A stretch of DNA of 64,000 nt from an uncultured Prevotella sp. (GCA_902464615.1 CABQKA010000006.1:62001-126000), one strand, 5' to 3'. Numbered from the stretch's first letter, positions 35,654 to 44,558 are shown. The notes: generated from the sequence alone by a model not told the origin. Program-made: numbers and translations.

Positions 35654-35896
35654 ATGAAAAAGTTTGCAGTAGCAGCCGTTTTGGCATTAGGATTTGGTTC
35701 AATGAGCGGTGCCTTTATGCCGGTAGGCCCTGTACAGGCTCAGTCTGGACTGAATGACACCGTAACAACGGATACCGTAACAGTGCCGGACAGTGTGCCC
35801 GCCCTGAACGACACGGTGACGACAGACACCGCCAAGACGGTAAAGCCGGCTTTCGCACTGAATGATACAATAGTTCAAGATACGGTAAAAGCTTGA
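35654..35896 (+). CDS. Small secreted peptide with LNDTV-TDT repeats
   Basis: An 80-residue protein. Signal peptide MKKFAVAAVLALGFGSMSGA extends to a likely cut after VQAQ (near residue 30). The mature ~50 residues contain three repeats: GLNDTVTTDTV, ALNDTVTTDTA and ALNDTIVQDTV, separated by short Pro-Ala/Val linkers. No Cys, very Asp/Thr-rich and probably unstructured. It matches no family known to me. The sigma-54 promoter and enhancer array directly upstream make it the probable output of the two-component system. A terminator follows at 35941. Confidence 0.8.
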   Translation: MKKFAVAAVLALGFGSMSGAFMPVGPVQAQSGLNDTVTTDTVTVPDSVPALNDTVTTDTAKTVKPAFALNDTIVQDTVKA

Positions 35897-35940
35897 CTGT
35901 GCGTTCCGCGGACATAGGTGGATAAAATTTAGGAACGCAA

Positions 35941-35993
35941 CTGCCCGGCGGGCGGAGCATCACCATCGCTCCAAAAGCCGGGCAGTGGTTTTT
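35941..35993 (+). terminator. Branched-hairpin terminator
   Basis: CTGCCCGG (35941-35948) pairs with CCGGGCAG (35978-35985), enclosing an inner GGAGC/GCTCC hairpin, and is followed by a T5 run. The rest of 35997-36210 holds only a weak 66-codon open frame (36011-36211) without supporting features. Confidence 0.65.
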
Positions 35994-36210
35994 CGCCCGG
36001 ACACCGCACGGTGAACGGCGGAACAGATTCCAGGCAGACGGGCATGCAGGCCCGGGATGCGGTACATACCGTACAGGAACAGAACGGGGTCAATGTTTAT
36101 AAAAATCTTCTTGTCAGTGTTCCATCCTTTGACTCCGGCCCTTGTTTCCCAGACTTATGCACGGCAGCCTGCCGGCCGGCAACGACAGCCCCCGCTCAGG
36201 AATATAAGTG

Positions 36211-36248
36211 AAAAGCCTCCCCGACTGCAAGGCCGGGGAGGCTTTTTT
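36211..36248. terminator. Bidirectional terminator between the peptide and ferredoxin genes
   Basis: A 13-bp stem (36211-36223 with 36234-36246) with T6 on the plus strand and T4 on the minus strand. It lies 28 bases past the ferredoxin stop. Confidence 0.75.
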
Positions 36249-36275
36249 CGGTTAAGACAGAAACTGCCTTGCCGA

Positions 36276-36446
36276 TTATTCGCCCGGGGCAATAGCGCCG
36301 GAGGGGCAAACGTCGGCACAAGTGCCGCAATCCACGCACACGTTCGGGTCGATAGAATACTTCTCGCCCTCAGAAATAGCGCCGGAGGGGCATTCGTCGA
36401 TACATGTGCCGCAGGCAATGCAGTCGTCACTAATTACGTAAGCCAT
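36276..36446 (-). CDS. 2[4Fe-4S] ferredoxin
   Basis: A 56-residue clostridial-type ferredoxin: MAYVISDDCIACGTCIDECP, then CVDCGTCADVCPSGAI. Both CxxCxxCxxxCP cluster motifs are complete and the length is standard. It acts as a low-potential electron carrier, for example with pyruvate:ferredoxin oxidoreductase. It is monocistronic, with a -7 box TATCTTTG (minus) at 36499-36506 and a terminator after it. Confidence 0.95.
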   Translation of the reverse strand: MAYVISDDCIACGTCIDECPSGAISEGEKYSIDPNVCVDCGTCADVCPSGAIAPGE

Positions 36447-36498
36447 AATAGAAAATTTTTAATTGTTATTAATCCGTTAGTCTGTTCAATGTCGGGGG

Positions 36499-36506
36499 CA
36501 AAGATA
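36499..36506 (-). promoter_or_regulatory. -7 box of the ferredoxin gene
   Basis: TATCTTTG on the minus strand, 53 bases before the ATG at 36446. The divergent metF -7 box (TAACTTTG) is at 36572-36579 on the plus strand. Confidence 0.55.
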
Positions 36507-36614
36507 CGTATTTCTCCCAAACAGGAAAAAGAAAAAGCGCTTTTTTATTTTGTCTTTCGCCCGGGTTGGCGTAACTTTGCCTATTGAATTTTTTACATTT
36601 AAGAGAGACTGCAC

Positions 36615-37568
36615 ATGAAGATTTCCGAGCTGCTGGCTGAAGGCGGGAGTACGGCTTTCTCCTTTGAAGTATTGCCCCCGCTGAAAGGGAACGGCATAGA
36701 AGGACTGAAACGCACGATTGACCGGCTCAGGGAGTTCAATCCGAAATACATCAACATCACTACACACCGCTCGGAGTACGTTTATCGCGATTTGGGCAAC
36801 GGACAGGTGAAACGCCTGCGCCTGCGCCGCCGCCCCGGAACAGTGGCGGTGGCCGCAGTCATCCAGCGCGATTACGGCATTCCGGTAGTACCGCACGTCC
36901 TGTGTTCGGGCTTCACGCGCGAGGAAACGGAATATATGTTGCTCGACTTACAGTTCCTCGGCATAGAGAACCTGCTCCTGCTGCGCGGAGACAAGGCCCG
37001 GGAGGACCGGGCATTCCGCCCCACCCCCGACGGCTACTCGCATACGACAGAGCTCCAGGAGCAGGTAAACGCCTTCAACTCAGGATATTTTGTAGACGGC
37101 TCACCCATCCAGGTACCGGGCACGAAGTTTTGCTACGGCGTGGCCTGCTACCCGGAGAAACACGAAGAAAGCCCCAATCTGGACATGGATTTCAGCTGGT
37201 TCAAGCGCAAAGTGGAATGCGGCGCGGAATACGGCGTGACGCAACTCTTCTACGACAATGCGGCATACTTCCGCTACGTGGAGAAAGCAAGGGCCGAAGG
37301 CATCACCGTCCCCATCATACCGGGAATAAAGCCGCTCACGAAGCTCTCCCAGTTGTCCACAGTCCCCAAGACTTTCCACTGCGACCTTCCGCAAGAATTG
37401 GCCACGGAAGTCTTAAAATGCAAGACTGACGCGGAAGTACAGGCCGTAGGCATAGAATGGGGCGTGAAACAATGCAAGGAACTCATCGCCTATGGCGTCC
37501 CGAGCATTCATTTCTACTCCATGTCGGCAGCCGACAGCATTGCCGAGATTGCCCGGCAAATTTATTGA
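36615..37568 (+). CDS. metF: 5,10-methylenetetrahydrofolate reductase
   Basis: A 317-residue FAD enzyme converting 5,10-methylene-THF to 5-methyl-THF for methionine synthesis. It has FSFEVLPPLKGNG with the catalytic Glu, VPHVLCSGFTREE, LLLRGDK, FCYGVACYPEKHEESP, AEYGVTQLFYDN and VPSIHFYSM, all in the normal order. The TIM-barrel length is typical of bacterial MetF. It is followed 18 bases later by holB, probably on the same transcript. Confidence 0.96.
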   Translation: MKISELLAEGGSTAFSFEVLPPLKGNGIEGLKRTIDRLREFNPKYINITTHRSEYVYRDLGNGQVKRLRLRRRPGTVAVAAVIQRDYGIPVVPHVLCSGFTREETEYMLLDLQFLGIENLLLLRGDKAREDRAFRPTPDGYSHTTELQEQVNAFNSGYFVDGSPIQVPGTKFCYGVACYPEKHEESPNLDMDFSWFKRKVECGAEYGVTQLFYDNAAYFRYVEKARAEGITVPIIPGIKPLTKLSQLSTVPKTFHCDLPQELATEVLKCKTDAEVQAVGIEWGVKQCKELIAYGVPSIHFYSMSAADSIAEIARQIY

Positions 37569-37586
37569 ACGTGACAGATACACACG

Positions 37587-38714
37587 ATGCGTTACGACCA
37601 AGTCGTCGGACAGGACGAAATCAAGACCCGCCTGCGCCGCCAGCCGGAAGGCGGACATGTGCCCCACGCCCAGCTCTTCGCCGGCCCTTCGGGCTGCGGA
37701 AAGCTCCCGATGGCATTGGCCTATGCCTCGGCCTTGTTGTGCCAAAGACCTGCGGACGGTGAAGCATGCGGGCAATGCGCCTCGTGCCGCATGCTGGCCC
37801 GATGGGCACACCCGGACCTCCACTTCGTTTTCCCCGTCGTCAAGCGCAAAGGGCAAAGCGGAGAAGCGACCAGCGACCAATACCTGGCCGAATGGCGCGA
37901 GCAACTGGCCGAATCCGTTTACTTCGACCGCCTCGAATGGCTGTCGCGCATCCACGTTGAAAACCAGCAGTCGCTCATCGGCGTCGGCGAGAGCGACCAG
38001 ATTCTGCGCAAGCTCAGCCTCAAATCGTCGCAAGGCGGCTACAAGGTAATGATCATCTGGCTACCGGAACAGATGAACGTGGCGGCAGCCAACAAGTTGC
38101 TGAAAATCCTGGAAGAGCCGCCGGCCGAAACGGTCTTCCTCCTCGTCTCCGACCAGCCGGAGCGCCTGCTCCCGACAATCCTGAGCCGGGCACAACGCAT
38201 CGACTTCCGGCCGCTCACACAACACGAGCTGGAAGCCGCACTGACGGAGCGGAACGGCCTGCAGGAGGCCGACGCACGAGCCGTCGCACGCCTCTGCGAG
38301 GGAAGCTACACGCGGGCCCTGGCGCAGCTTCGCGTGGACCAGGATTCAGCCATGTTCTTCGATATGTTCGTACTGCTCATGCGTTTGAGCTACATGCGCA
38401 AAATCAAGGACATGCACGAATGGGCCGAACGCGTGGCCGACTGGGGGCGCGAACGGCAAAAGCACTTTCTGGACTACTGCCAGCGCATGGTCCGGGAAAA
38501 TTTCATATACAATTTCCAACGCCCCGAGCTGAACTACATGAGCCGGCAGGAAGCAGACTTCGCCGTCCGTTTCGCCCGTTTCATCAACGAGCGCAACGTC
38601 ATCGGCATCATGGACGAACTGTCGCAAGCACAACGCGACATCGAGCAAAACGTGAACCCCCGCATGGTGTTTTTCGATTTCGCACTCAAAATGATTGTCC
38701 TGCTGCTCCGCTGA
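37587..38714 (+). CDS. holB: DNA polymerase III subunit delta'
   Basis: A 375-residue clamp-loader subunit. MRYDQVVGQDEIKTRL, a P-loop-like GPSGCGKL (residues about 34-41), the zinc motif CGQCASCRMLA, KVMIIWLPEQMNVAAANKLLKILEEPP (Walker B-like and sensor region) and ILSRAQRIDF are all typical of the delta' family in Bacteroidota. It lies between metF and the ricT-like gene in a housekeeping run. Confidence 0.93.
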   Translation: MRYDQVVGQDEIKTRLRRQPEGGHVPHAQLFAGPSGCGKLPMALAYASALLCQRPADGEACGQCASCRMLARWAHPDLHFVFPVVKRKGQSGEATSDQYLAEWREQLAESVYFDRLEWLSRIHVENQQSLIGVGESDQILRKLSLKSSQGGYKVMIIWLPEQMNVAAANKLLKILEEPPAETVFLLVSDQPERLLPTILSRAQRIDFRPLTQHELEAALTERNGLQEADARAVARLCEGSYTRALAQLRVDQDSAMFFDMFVLLMRLSYMRKIKDMHEWAERVADWGRERQKHFLDYCQRMVRENFIYNFQRPELNYMSRQEADFAVRFARFINERNVIGIMDELSQAQRDIEQNVNPRMVFFDFALKMIVLLLR

Positions 38715-38771
38715 CCTGCCCACGCCGGGGAAACACCTACCGTTTATTTTTATACACAAGAAGAAAGATCC

Positions 38772-40013
38772 ATGATTGACCATAACAAACCAGAACGCCC
38801 GCTCCTGCTCACGTGCCGCCCCACCTATGGGACAGAACGCGGGTTCCGCATCGCCGGCCAGCTGCGCGGCCTCTCCGCGCGCGGATGCGGACGGCAGGAC
38901 AAACAGCTCAACACTTACGACTACATGGCCGACATACCGGGAAACAGCGAACAGACCGACCTCGTGGAGGTACAGTTCAAAAACACCCGGAAAGGCTACT
39001 ACCGGAACGAGAACCGCATAGACCTCGTCAAAGGCGACATGGTCGCCGTAGAAGCCTCGCCGGGCCACGACATCGGCACGGTCACACTCACAGGACGCCT
39101 CGTCCTGCTCCAGATGAAAAAGGCCTACCTCAAGCCCGGAACCGAAATCAAACGCATTTACCGCAAAGCGCGCGCCTCAGACTTAGAAAAATACGAAGAA
39201 GCCAAAAGCAGGGAGCAAGACACCATGATCCGCTCGCGCCAGATAGCCAAAAGCCTGGACCTGAAAATGAAGATAGGCGACGTGGAATACCAGGGAGACG
39301 GCAACAAGGCCATCTTCTACTATATTGCCGATGCCCGGGTCGACTTCCGGAAACTGATCAAGGTCCTGGCCGAGACCTTCCGCGTGCGCATAGAAATGCG
39401 CCAGATCGGTGCCCGGCAAGAGGCTGGACGCATCGGCGGTATCGGGCCATGCGGCAGAGAACTTTGCTGCGCCACATGGATGAAAAATTTCAACTCCGTG
39501 TCCACCGGGGCCGCACGTTTCCAAGACATTTCGCCCAACCCACAAAAACTGGCCGGACAATGCGCCAAGCTGAAATGCTGCCTGAACTACGAGGCCGACA
39601 CTTACGTAGAGGCCTTCCGCAAACTGCCCAGCAAGGAGATACAACTGGAGACGGCCGACGCCACCTATTTCTTCTTCAAAGCCGACATCCTCTCCGGAAT
39701 GGTCACTTACAGCACGGACAAACGGCTGGCAGCCAATGCCGTCACCATCCCGGCAGCCAGAGCCTTCGAAATCATCCAACTGAACAAAGAAGGAAAGAAG
39801 CCCGCCGCACTCGACGAGACCAAGCCCCAGCACAGCGTACGCCCCGTCGACCTGGCCGAACAGGACGACCTGACCCGCTTCGACAAGGCCAAACGCCGGC
39901 GTGGGAACAAACGCCGCAACGGACGACAGGGGAAAGAAAACAAAAACCAGGCCAACAACACACAGGGACGGAAAGAAGGTGAACGGAAAGAGGCGAAAAA
40001 AAGCGGGGAATAA
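38772..40013 (+). CDS. PSP1-domain protein (RicT/YaaT-like)
   Basis: A 413-residue protein. After a conserved RGCGRQDKQLNTYDYMADI segment comes the PSP1 domain with VEVQFKNTRKGYY, DFRKLIKVLAETFRVRIEMRQIGARQE and GRIGGIGPCGRELCCATWM. The Cys-rich part continues in CAKLKCCLNYE. In Firmicutes RicT helps RNase Y processing; in Bacteroidota the role is unknown. The C-terminal ~60 residues are Lys/Arg/Asn/Gln-rich and probably disordered or RNA-binding. It precedes gldH as in many Bacteroidota and overlaps it if the GTG start is right. Confidence 0.9.
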   Translation: MIDHNKPERPLLLTCRPTYGTERGFRIAGQLRGLSARGCGRQDKQLNTYDYMADIPGNSEQTDLVEVQFKNTRKGYYRNENRIDLVKGDMVAVEASPGHDIGTVTLTGRLVLLQMKKAYLKPGTEIKRIYRKARASDLEKYEEAKSREQDTMIRSRQIAKSLDLKMKIGDVEYQGDGNKAIFYYIADARVDFRKLIKVLAETFRVRIEMRQIGARQEAGRIGGIGPCGRELCCATWMKNFNSVSTGAARFQDISPNPQKLAGQCAKLKCCLNYEADTYVEAFRKLPSKEIQLETADATYFFFKADILSGMVTYSTDKRLAANAVTIPAARAFEIIQLNKEGKKPAALDETKPQHSVRPVDLAEQDDLTRFDKAKRRRGNKRRNGRQGKENKNQANNTQGRKEGERKEAKKSGE

Positions 40014-40521
40014 GCGGCACTCCGGCCATAGCTGCGCCGCCATATTCCAACCGGGCCAGCCATACGTCCGGGCATTCATCGTCGCCGCGGCTTTGCTGTT
40101 GTCCGGATGCGGGCAACGCCGCTACGCCGTTACGCAGCACCAATGCGGCCCCGAAGGATGGGAAAGCGGCGACACCCTCGTGCTGGCGGCCGACACCCTG
40201 CCCGCGGCAGGCGACTATTGCCTGCGCTTCGGCCTGCGCACCTCGGCCACCAGGCCCTACCCCTACCGCTCCTTAGCACTGGGAGTACGCATTGAGACCC
40301 CCGACACGGCCTGGACCGACACCCTCGTCTGCCAGCTCGCCTCGGAACTGGGCGATATACTCGGCGGCGGCGTTTCGCGCTATCAGTACGAACTGACCGT
40401 CGACACCCTCCACCTGGAAGCCCGCCCCGGACTGCACGCCCGCTTCTACCACCTGATGCGCCGCGACCCGCTCTACGGAATCGTCGACCTAGGGGCCTCG
40501 CTCCTTCCCTTAGCCCCGTAA
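39979..40521 (+). CDS. gldH: GldH-family lipoprotein
   Basis: About 180 residues. The lipoprotein signal is AFIVAAALLLSGCG, preceded by a basic region. The GTG at 39979 is the best start I can see, overlapping the previous gene by 35 bases. The domain shows GDTLVLAADTLPAAGDYCLRFGLR and VSRYQYELTVDTLHL, then a closing H-x-M-x-RDPLYGIVDLG, as in GldH. GldH was first linked to gliding and type IX secretion, but it is kept in nonmotile Bacteroidota. The last residues LLPLAP and the stop come from a dispersed repeat, so the natural C-terminus was altered. Confidence 0.8.
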   Translation: MNGKRRKKAGNKRHSGHSCAAIFQPGQPYVRAFIVAAALLLSGCGQRRYAVTQHQCGPEGWESGDTLVLAADTLPAAGDYCLRFGLRTSATRPYPYRSLALGVRIETPDTAWTDTLVCQLASELGDILGGGVSRYQYELTVDTLHLEARPGLHARFYHLMRRDPLYGIVDLGASLLPLAP

Positions 40522-40540
40522 AAACCGCGCCTATGCCCAT
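40507..40540. repeat. Dispersed palindromic repeat, copy D
   Basis: CCCTTAGCCCCGTAAAAACC followed by GCGCCTATGCCC. It supplies the stop codon of gldH. Confidence 0.6.
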
Positions 40541-40611
40541 CAACAAAGAAACTACGGGCAGAGAAACAGACAATTAAAAGTAGAGCAGATAATGCCGGAT
40601 AACCGATTGGA

Positions 40612-40634
40612 GGATGTGTAGAAACATCCTCACA
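40612..40634. terminator. Hairpin at the left edge of the AT-rich island
   Basis: GAGGATGT and ACATCCTC pair around a six-base loop, directly downstream of the minus-strand ATPase stop and 90 bases after gldH. Otherwise 40541-40636 shows nothing. Confidence 0.5.
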
Positions 40635-40636
40635 TT

Positions 40637-41506
40637 TTATGAAATCTTTTGAAGATCATCCCAACTACTCAAATAACCACTGTCCTTGTTCAGACATAAC
40701 TTTATTTTCCCAGTATTGCCAAAGGAATTCTTACTTATTATGATTTCAAACAGATTATGCAAATCATTTCCATATTCATCGCAAAGCACTCCGAAGTACT
40801 CAGGTCTGTGAACCATCAGTACGACGTCGGCAAGTTCCTCTATGGCACAAGAACCCCGCAAGTCTGACAGTTGAGGCGTTTTCCCGTCTACCCCCTCACG
40901 GTGTTCCAGATTACGGTTAAGCTCTGATATTGCAATGACTGTTATCTGCAATTCGACAGCCAATTTCTTCAACAGGAAGCAAACTTTCCCGATAGTGTCG
41001 CCGTCGGAAAAGCCATCATTATAGGCAATGAACTGGAGATAATCCAAATAGACTATTTTTATATTGTTTTGTTGGATAAAATATTTGAGTTCGTCTATAA
41101 GTATGTCTGCTGTCAAATCTTGATTGAAATATAAGAAAAAAGGTGATGATGTTAATTTAGAGACAGGGGAATTCTCAATATCACGTTGTGATAATGATGA
41201 ATCATTTGAAGCACTGCTGACAATGGACAATGCCCTTGACAAAAGTTGCTGCTCATTCAAGCAAGTTGAAATATAAGCCACAGGGACACCGTCAATTGCC
41301 TCTTTGACAGCCATATTAAGAGCAAAAGTCGTTTTCCCCATCGCCGGACGGCCTCCCACAATGACCAATTCTCCTGGGAAGAATCCTCCAACGCTTTCAT
41401 CTATCTGCTTAAAACCTGTGGAAGTCGTGTATGAATAAGAATCTTCGTTCTTATCCTCTTCATGAATACTTTTCAAAAGTTGTGCTACATGCTTGATTTT
41501 ATTCAT
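40637..41506 (-). CDS. Stand-alone DnaB-like helicase C-terminal ATPase
   Basis: A 289-residue protein holding only the RecA-like domain of replicative DnaB helicases. Motifs are STGFKQIDESVGGFFPGELVIVGGRPAMGKTTF (given in parts: Walker A GRPAMGKTT near residues 53-61), IVYLDYLQFI (Walker B), ISELNRNLEHR and LSDLRGSCAIEELADVV. There is no DnaB N-terminal domain. AT-rich codon use is unlike the preceding genes. Likely an island replication or defence ATPase. It shows no obvious co-transcribed partner, being followed only by the island edge. Confidence 0.85.
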   Translation of the reverse strand: MNKIKHVAQLLKSIHEEDKNEDSYSYTTSTGFKQIDESVGGFFPGELVIVGGRPAMGKTTFALNMAVKEAIDGVPVAYISTCLNEQQLLSRALSIVSSASNDSSLSQRDIENSPVSKLTSSPFFLYFNQDLTADILIDELKYFIQQNNIKIVYLDYLQFIAYNDGFSDGDTIGKVCFLLKKLAVELQITVIAISELNRNLEHREGVDGKTPQLSDLRGSCAIEELADVVLMVHRPEYFGVLCDEYGNDLHNLFEIIISKNSFGNTGKIKLCLNKDSGYLSSWDDLQKIS

Positions 41507-41647
41507 AAAAACTAAATTACGCTAATGATGAAATGATTTAAACTTATCTCATTTTCTTAAAACCGCATCAAGATGTTAAAGCACAGCGTACAAATTGGAT
41601 TATTCCTTATATTATGGGTGACCGAACTCATATATAGTGAAAGTGCT

Positions 41648-42400
41648 ATATACACTGTGCTCGACAAAGATACGATAAAAAATGAAATATTGCCACATCT
41701 TTCCAAAGCAAAATGTGGTTATGTCAATCAAAGTTGTCTCATAGAGGTGAAACGTCATCTTATACAAGTTGAAGGCCGGTTGCCAATGGGCGTTTCTTCC
41801 TGTTGAAGCCCTGTTTAGCGGCAAGGTACAGATCCATGGTGGCGTGTATTACCATTACAACAAATGGAGCAAGTCTGGCGGAGTGGAAATCCATGTGGGG
41901 CAGGTTGCTTGACAAACATCGCCATGAGTTGGACATGTCCAGCGTGGATTTGGACGGAAGCCACACAGCAACACTCCGTGGCGGTGAAGAATCGGATACC
42001 ATGGTCGGAAGAGATGGAAGACGACCGACGCACTCTACATGACAGGCAGGGACTCCAGATAGCGATGCCCTCTCCGAAATCTGGTGAACACCATAATGTA
42101 CATGACATAAAAAAATCTTCGATGACATGCTCAACAACCTTGAGAAATCCCATATTCTGGTTGATGGCCTCTTCCTCAATGCCGGTGCCGGATTCGATTG
42201 CGATGTTTTACGTGGTGCCCTGCGTGAAAAAGAGATCATCGCAAACATCTGCATCAATTCAATAAACGGAGAAGAAGTGCCGATGACATCTTTGTCGATG
42301 ATGAACTGTATGCCGAAAGGTTTTCCATCGAACGAACCAAAGCTTGGATGGACAGTTTCGGGACACTACTAAACCGATTCGACACTACTGTTTCAGTTGA
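41648..42400 (+). pseudogene. IS5-family transposase remnant with several frameshifts
   Basis: Pieces in different frames match one DDE transposase in order: YTVLDKDTIKNEILPHLSKA, then VILYKLKAGCQWAFLPVEAL, YYHYNKWSKSG, WKSMWGRLLDKHRHELDMSS with DLDGSHTATLRGGEES, then LEKSHILVDGLFLNAGAGFD, and IERTKAWMDSFGTLLNRFDT. At least three frame changes separate them. Both ends are missing and I find no terminal inverted repeats. The bases from 41507 to 41647 show nothing. Confidence 0.75.
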
Positions 42401-42637
42401 ATATCTTAGAAATACTTGGTATTTGCTGTATTGTTACTAAAGAAAAATTCACGAAAACAAAAAGTTTAAATCACTTCATTGTATAAACACTCATCATGAT
42501 TGCTGCAAATAAAAAATTTTGTGGTAATATGGCAAATCGAAGAACTTGTTTAGGAAATCGAGTACTACCTGTCTGTGACAGTTATACAGAAGTAGCTGAA
42601 ACGCATCGCAACATCGGCCCCATCTTAATCTGAAAGT

Positions 42638-42669
42638 CTCTGATGGCTGCCGTGTGTATCAGAGAGACG
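42638..42669 (-). terminator. Hairpin after the MBL nuclease gene
   Basis: GTCTCTGAT and ATCAGAGAGAC form a stem just past the minus-strand stop at 42684. The bases from 42401 to 42637 show nothing coding. Confidence 0.5.
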
Positions 42670-42683
42670 TATGATTTTCATTA

Positions 42684-44555
42684 TTAAATTTTAATCCGAT
42701 CTTTGATATCGTAAGGAAAAAGATATATTCGCTGGACTTCTATCTCTGTATCCATTTCTTCAATACTATTGCTTAATCTCACAAGAGGCCGGACTATCAC
42801 TGCGTCCCAATACCAATCCTGATACTCGCGGATATAATCTTCGAAAGAAGCATGGGATCTCTGTTGGTCATGCTCAAATTGAGTCTTTATAAAATCTTCG
42901 GTGATGGAGCCTATTACCTGACATGGGACAATAGCTCTATATATGGGATAAATGGCGGCATAAGCCAAGTCCCCATTCTTAAACCCGATACATTCCTGAT
43001 AATGGCCATCTTTCTGTTTATGGCCGCCATAGTTATATTCCGAACAAATAGTGAAATCTGGAGTGTAAATCACGTAGGACAATGGCGCCATATCCTCGTT
43101 CTCCTCTATTGCGTAAGCCAGAGTCCTAGATGGAGCGTATACGACATGACGCAAGGCAAACTCAGCGTCTTTACGATTATAAAATTCTCCGATACATTTC
43201 TGATCAATTGACCACCATGGCATATTTTCTGGATTATCAACCGTCTCAAATCCTTCCGGCTTTTTGCAGGCTATTATGTTTGCTACAATATTGTCATCTC
43301 CCAGGTCGCGGATAGGAGCGAAGGTATCTCCGTCATTCAGAAGCAACACAGGCCATCTATCGCCGAATTGGTCTGCGAAAGCTGAAGGATTTTCAGTATG
43401 AATGGGGATAATAGCGTTAGGGCTAAGTAAAGAGATGAGATTTTCAAGGCTCTGCATATCGCAATGTCCGCTGGTGTGCAGATACTCATAGCCGCACCCT
43501 ATAGAGTGGGCGAGAACAGGATTATAGGCGGATTTAGATGCATCGACATATCCGTTCCACATGGATAGAAATGTCCTTTTGCCGGCAGACGGCAATTGAC
43601 TTATCTGTTTGTCAAATCGGTCATTTGCGCGAGCTATCAACACATATCCACGATCTGCCAATAAATGCTTGAATTTTTCTGTTATCCGAAAATTGCTTCC
43701 GTCTTGTTGAAGCACAATCGGCTCTCGACCTTCGATGTAGTTATAAAGTCTTGATTTGCCCCAAATGCGGTCACGTCCGGCCACAATATCCATCATTTCC
43801 TTCTGATAGGCATCTACATAGAAAGGTCGATTGGCTCGCATGGCAGCATGGTACAATGCAAAAAGCCGGTCAATATTGGTTGAGGATAAATACACGACAT
43901 TGTATTTGGAATCACGAAATGCGTCCTCGAACTTACGTTGAAGTTCATGTTCAGGCAATGCTGTGGCATCGGGATGATTGACATTCGTGGCCTCGCACAC
44001 CATATAATTAACTTTCCCGATAAAATTCTCAATCACTCGAGGCAATTTCTTGCCGCGGAATCCGTGAGTGCGGAAATCTCCGGTGTGAAACACTTTTAAG
44101 CCATCGGCTTCTATGCGAAATGCATATGCATCGAATGCCGAGTGATCGATAACTACAGGCATTATCTTAAAATCGCCGAATTCAAATTCATAGCCCGGAG
44201 AAAATGTCAAGGCCGCTTCCAATCGCTCTTTAATCCTGCGGTACTCGTCACTTACATAGCCTATGTAATCGGCGAATTTCGACAATATTTCCTTGGCCAT
44301 TTTCCCTATAAATATCGGGAGCGTCTGGGGCAAGTCTGCAATCTTGCCTATATGGTCGCCATGATAGTGTGTTATAAGTAATGCACTATGACTGACATCG
44401 CCGCAAGTCAAGCCGTCTATCTTTAACGACTTTTTGACAGTAGAAGCCTCGGGCAACTGTTCACCGTAGTCAACAAACAGTTTCCAGCCGTTAGACTCAT
44501 ATTCTGTGACGCAGCCGCCAACTTGGTCAGTGCCACGATGGATTGTGATTTTCAT
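42684..44555 (-). CDS. MBL-fold/beta-CASP-like nuclease, partner of the PD-(D/E)XK gene
   Basis: A 623-residue metallo-beta-lactamase-fold hydrolase. Metal motifs: HYHGDH (63-68, HxHxDH), IDHSAFDAY (His138) and HTGDFRTHG (Asp160). Residues about 210-400 look like a beta-CASP insertion, ending in HTSGHCDMQSLENLISLLSPNAIIPIHTE-type closure (given in parts). This layout is like RNase J. The C-terminal ~220 residues match nothing I recognise (WYWDAVIVRPLVRLSNS). It starts three bases after the upstream PD-(D/E)XK gene, so the two form a unit. A nucleic-acid target is inferred. Confidence 0.82.
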   Translation of the reverse strand: MKITIHRGTDQVGGCVTEYESNGWKLFVDYGEQLPEASTVKKSLKIDGLTCGDVSHSALLITHYHGDHIGKIADLPQTLPIFIGKMAKEILSKFADYIGYVSDEYRRIKERLEAALTFSPGYEFEFGDFKIMPVVIDHSAFDAYAFRIEADGLKVFHTGDFRTHGFRGKKLPRVIENFIGKVNYMVCEATNVNHPDATALPEHELQRKFEDAFRDSKYNVVYLSSTNIDRLFALYHAAMRANRPFYVDAYQKEMMDIVAGRDRIWGKSRLYNYIEGREPIVLQQDGSNFRITEKFKHLLADRGYVLIARANDRFDKQISQLPSAGKRTFLSMWNGYVDASKSAYNPVLAHSIGCGYEYLHTSGHCDMQSLENLISLLSPNAIIPIHTENPSAFADQFGDRWPVLLLNDGDTFAPIRDLGDDNIVANIIACKKPEGFETVDNPENMPWWSIDQKCIGEFYNRKDAEFALRHVVYAPSRTLAYAIEENEDMAPLSYVIYTPDFTICSEYNYGGHKQKDGHYQECIGFKNGDLAYAAIYPIYRAIVPCQVIGSITEDFIKTQFEHDQQRSHASFEDYIREYQDWYWDAVIVRPLVRLSNSIEEMDTEIEVQRIYLFPYDIKDRIKI

Positions 44556-44558
44556 TGC

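Noticed and set aside
36011..36211. 66-codon open frame between two terminators
   Set aside because: No signal, domain or convincing promoter; kept only as a remark.
41573..41806. Independent small membrane protein
   Set aside because: Its second half is the N-terminus of the IS5-type transposase, so it is part of the remnant.
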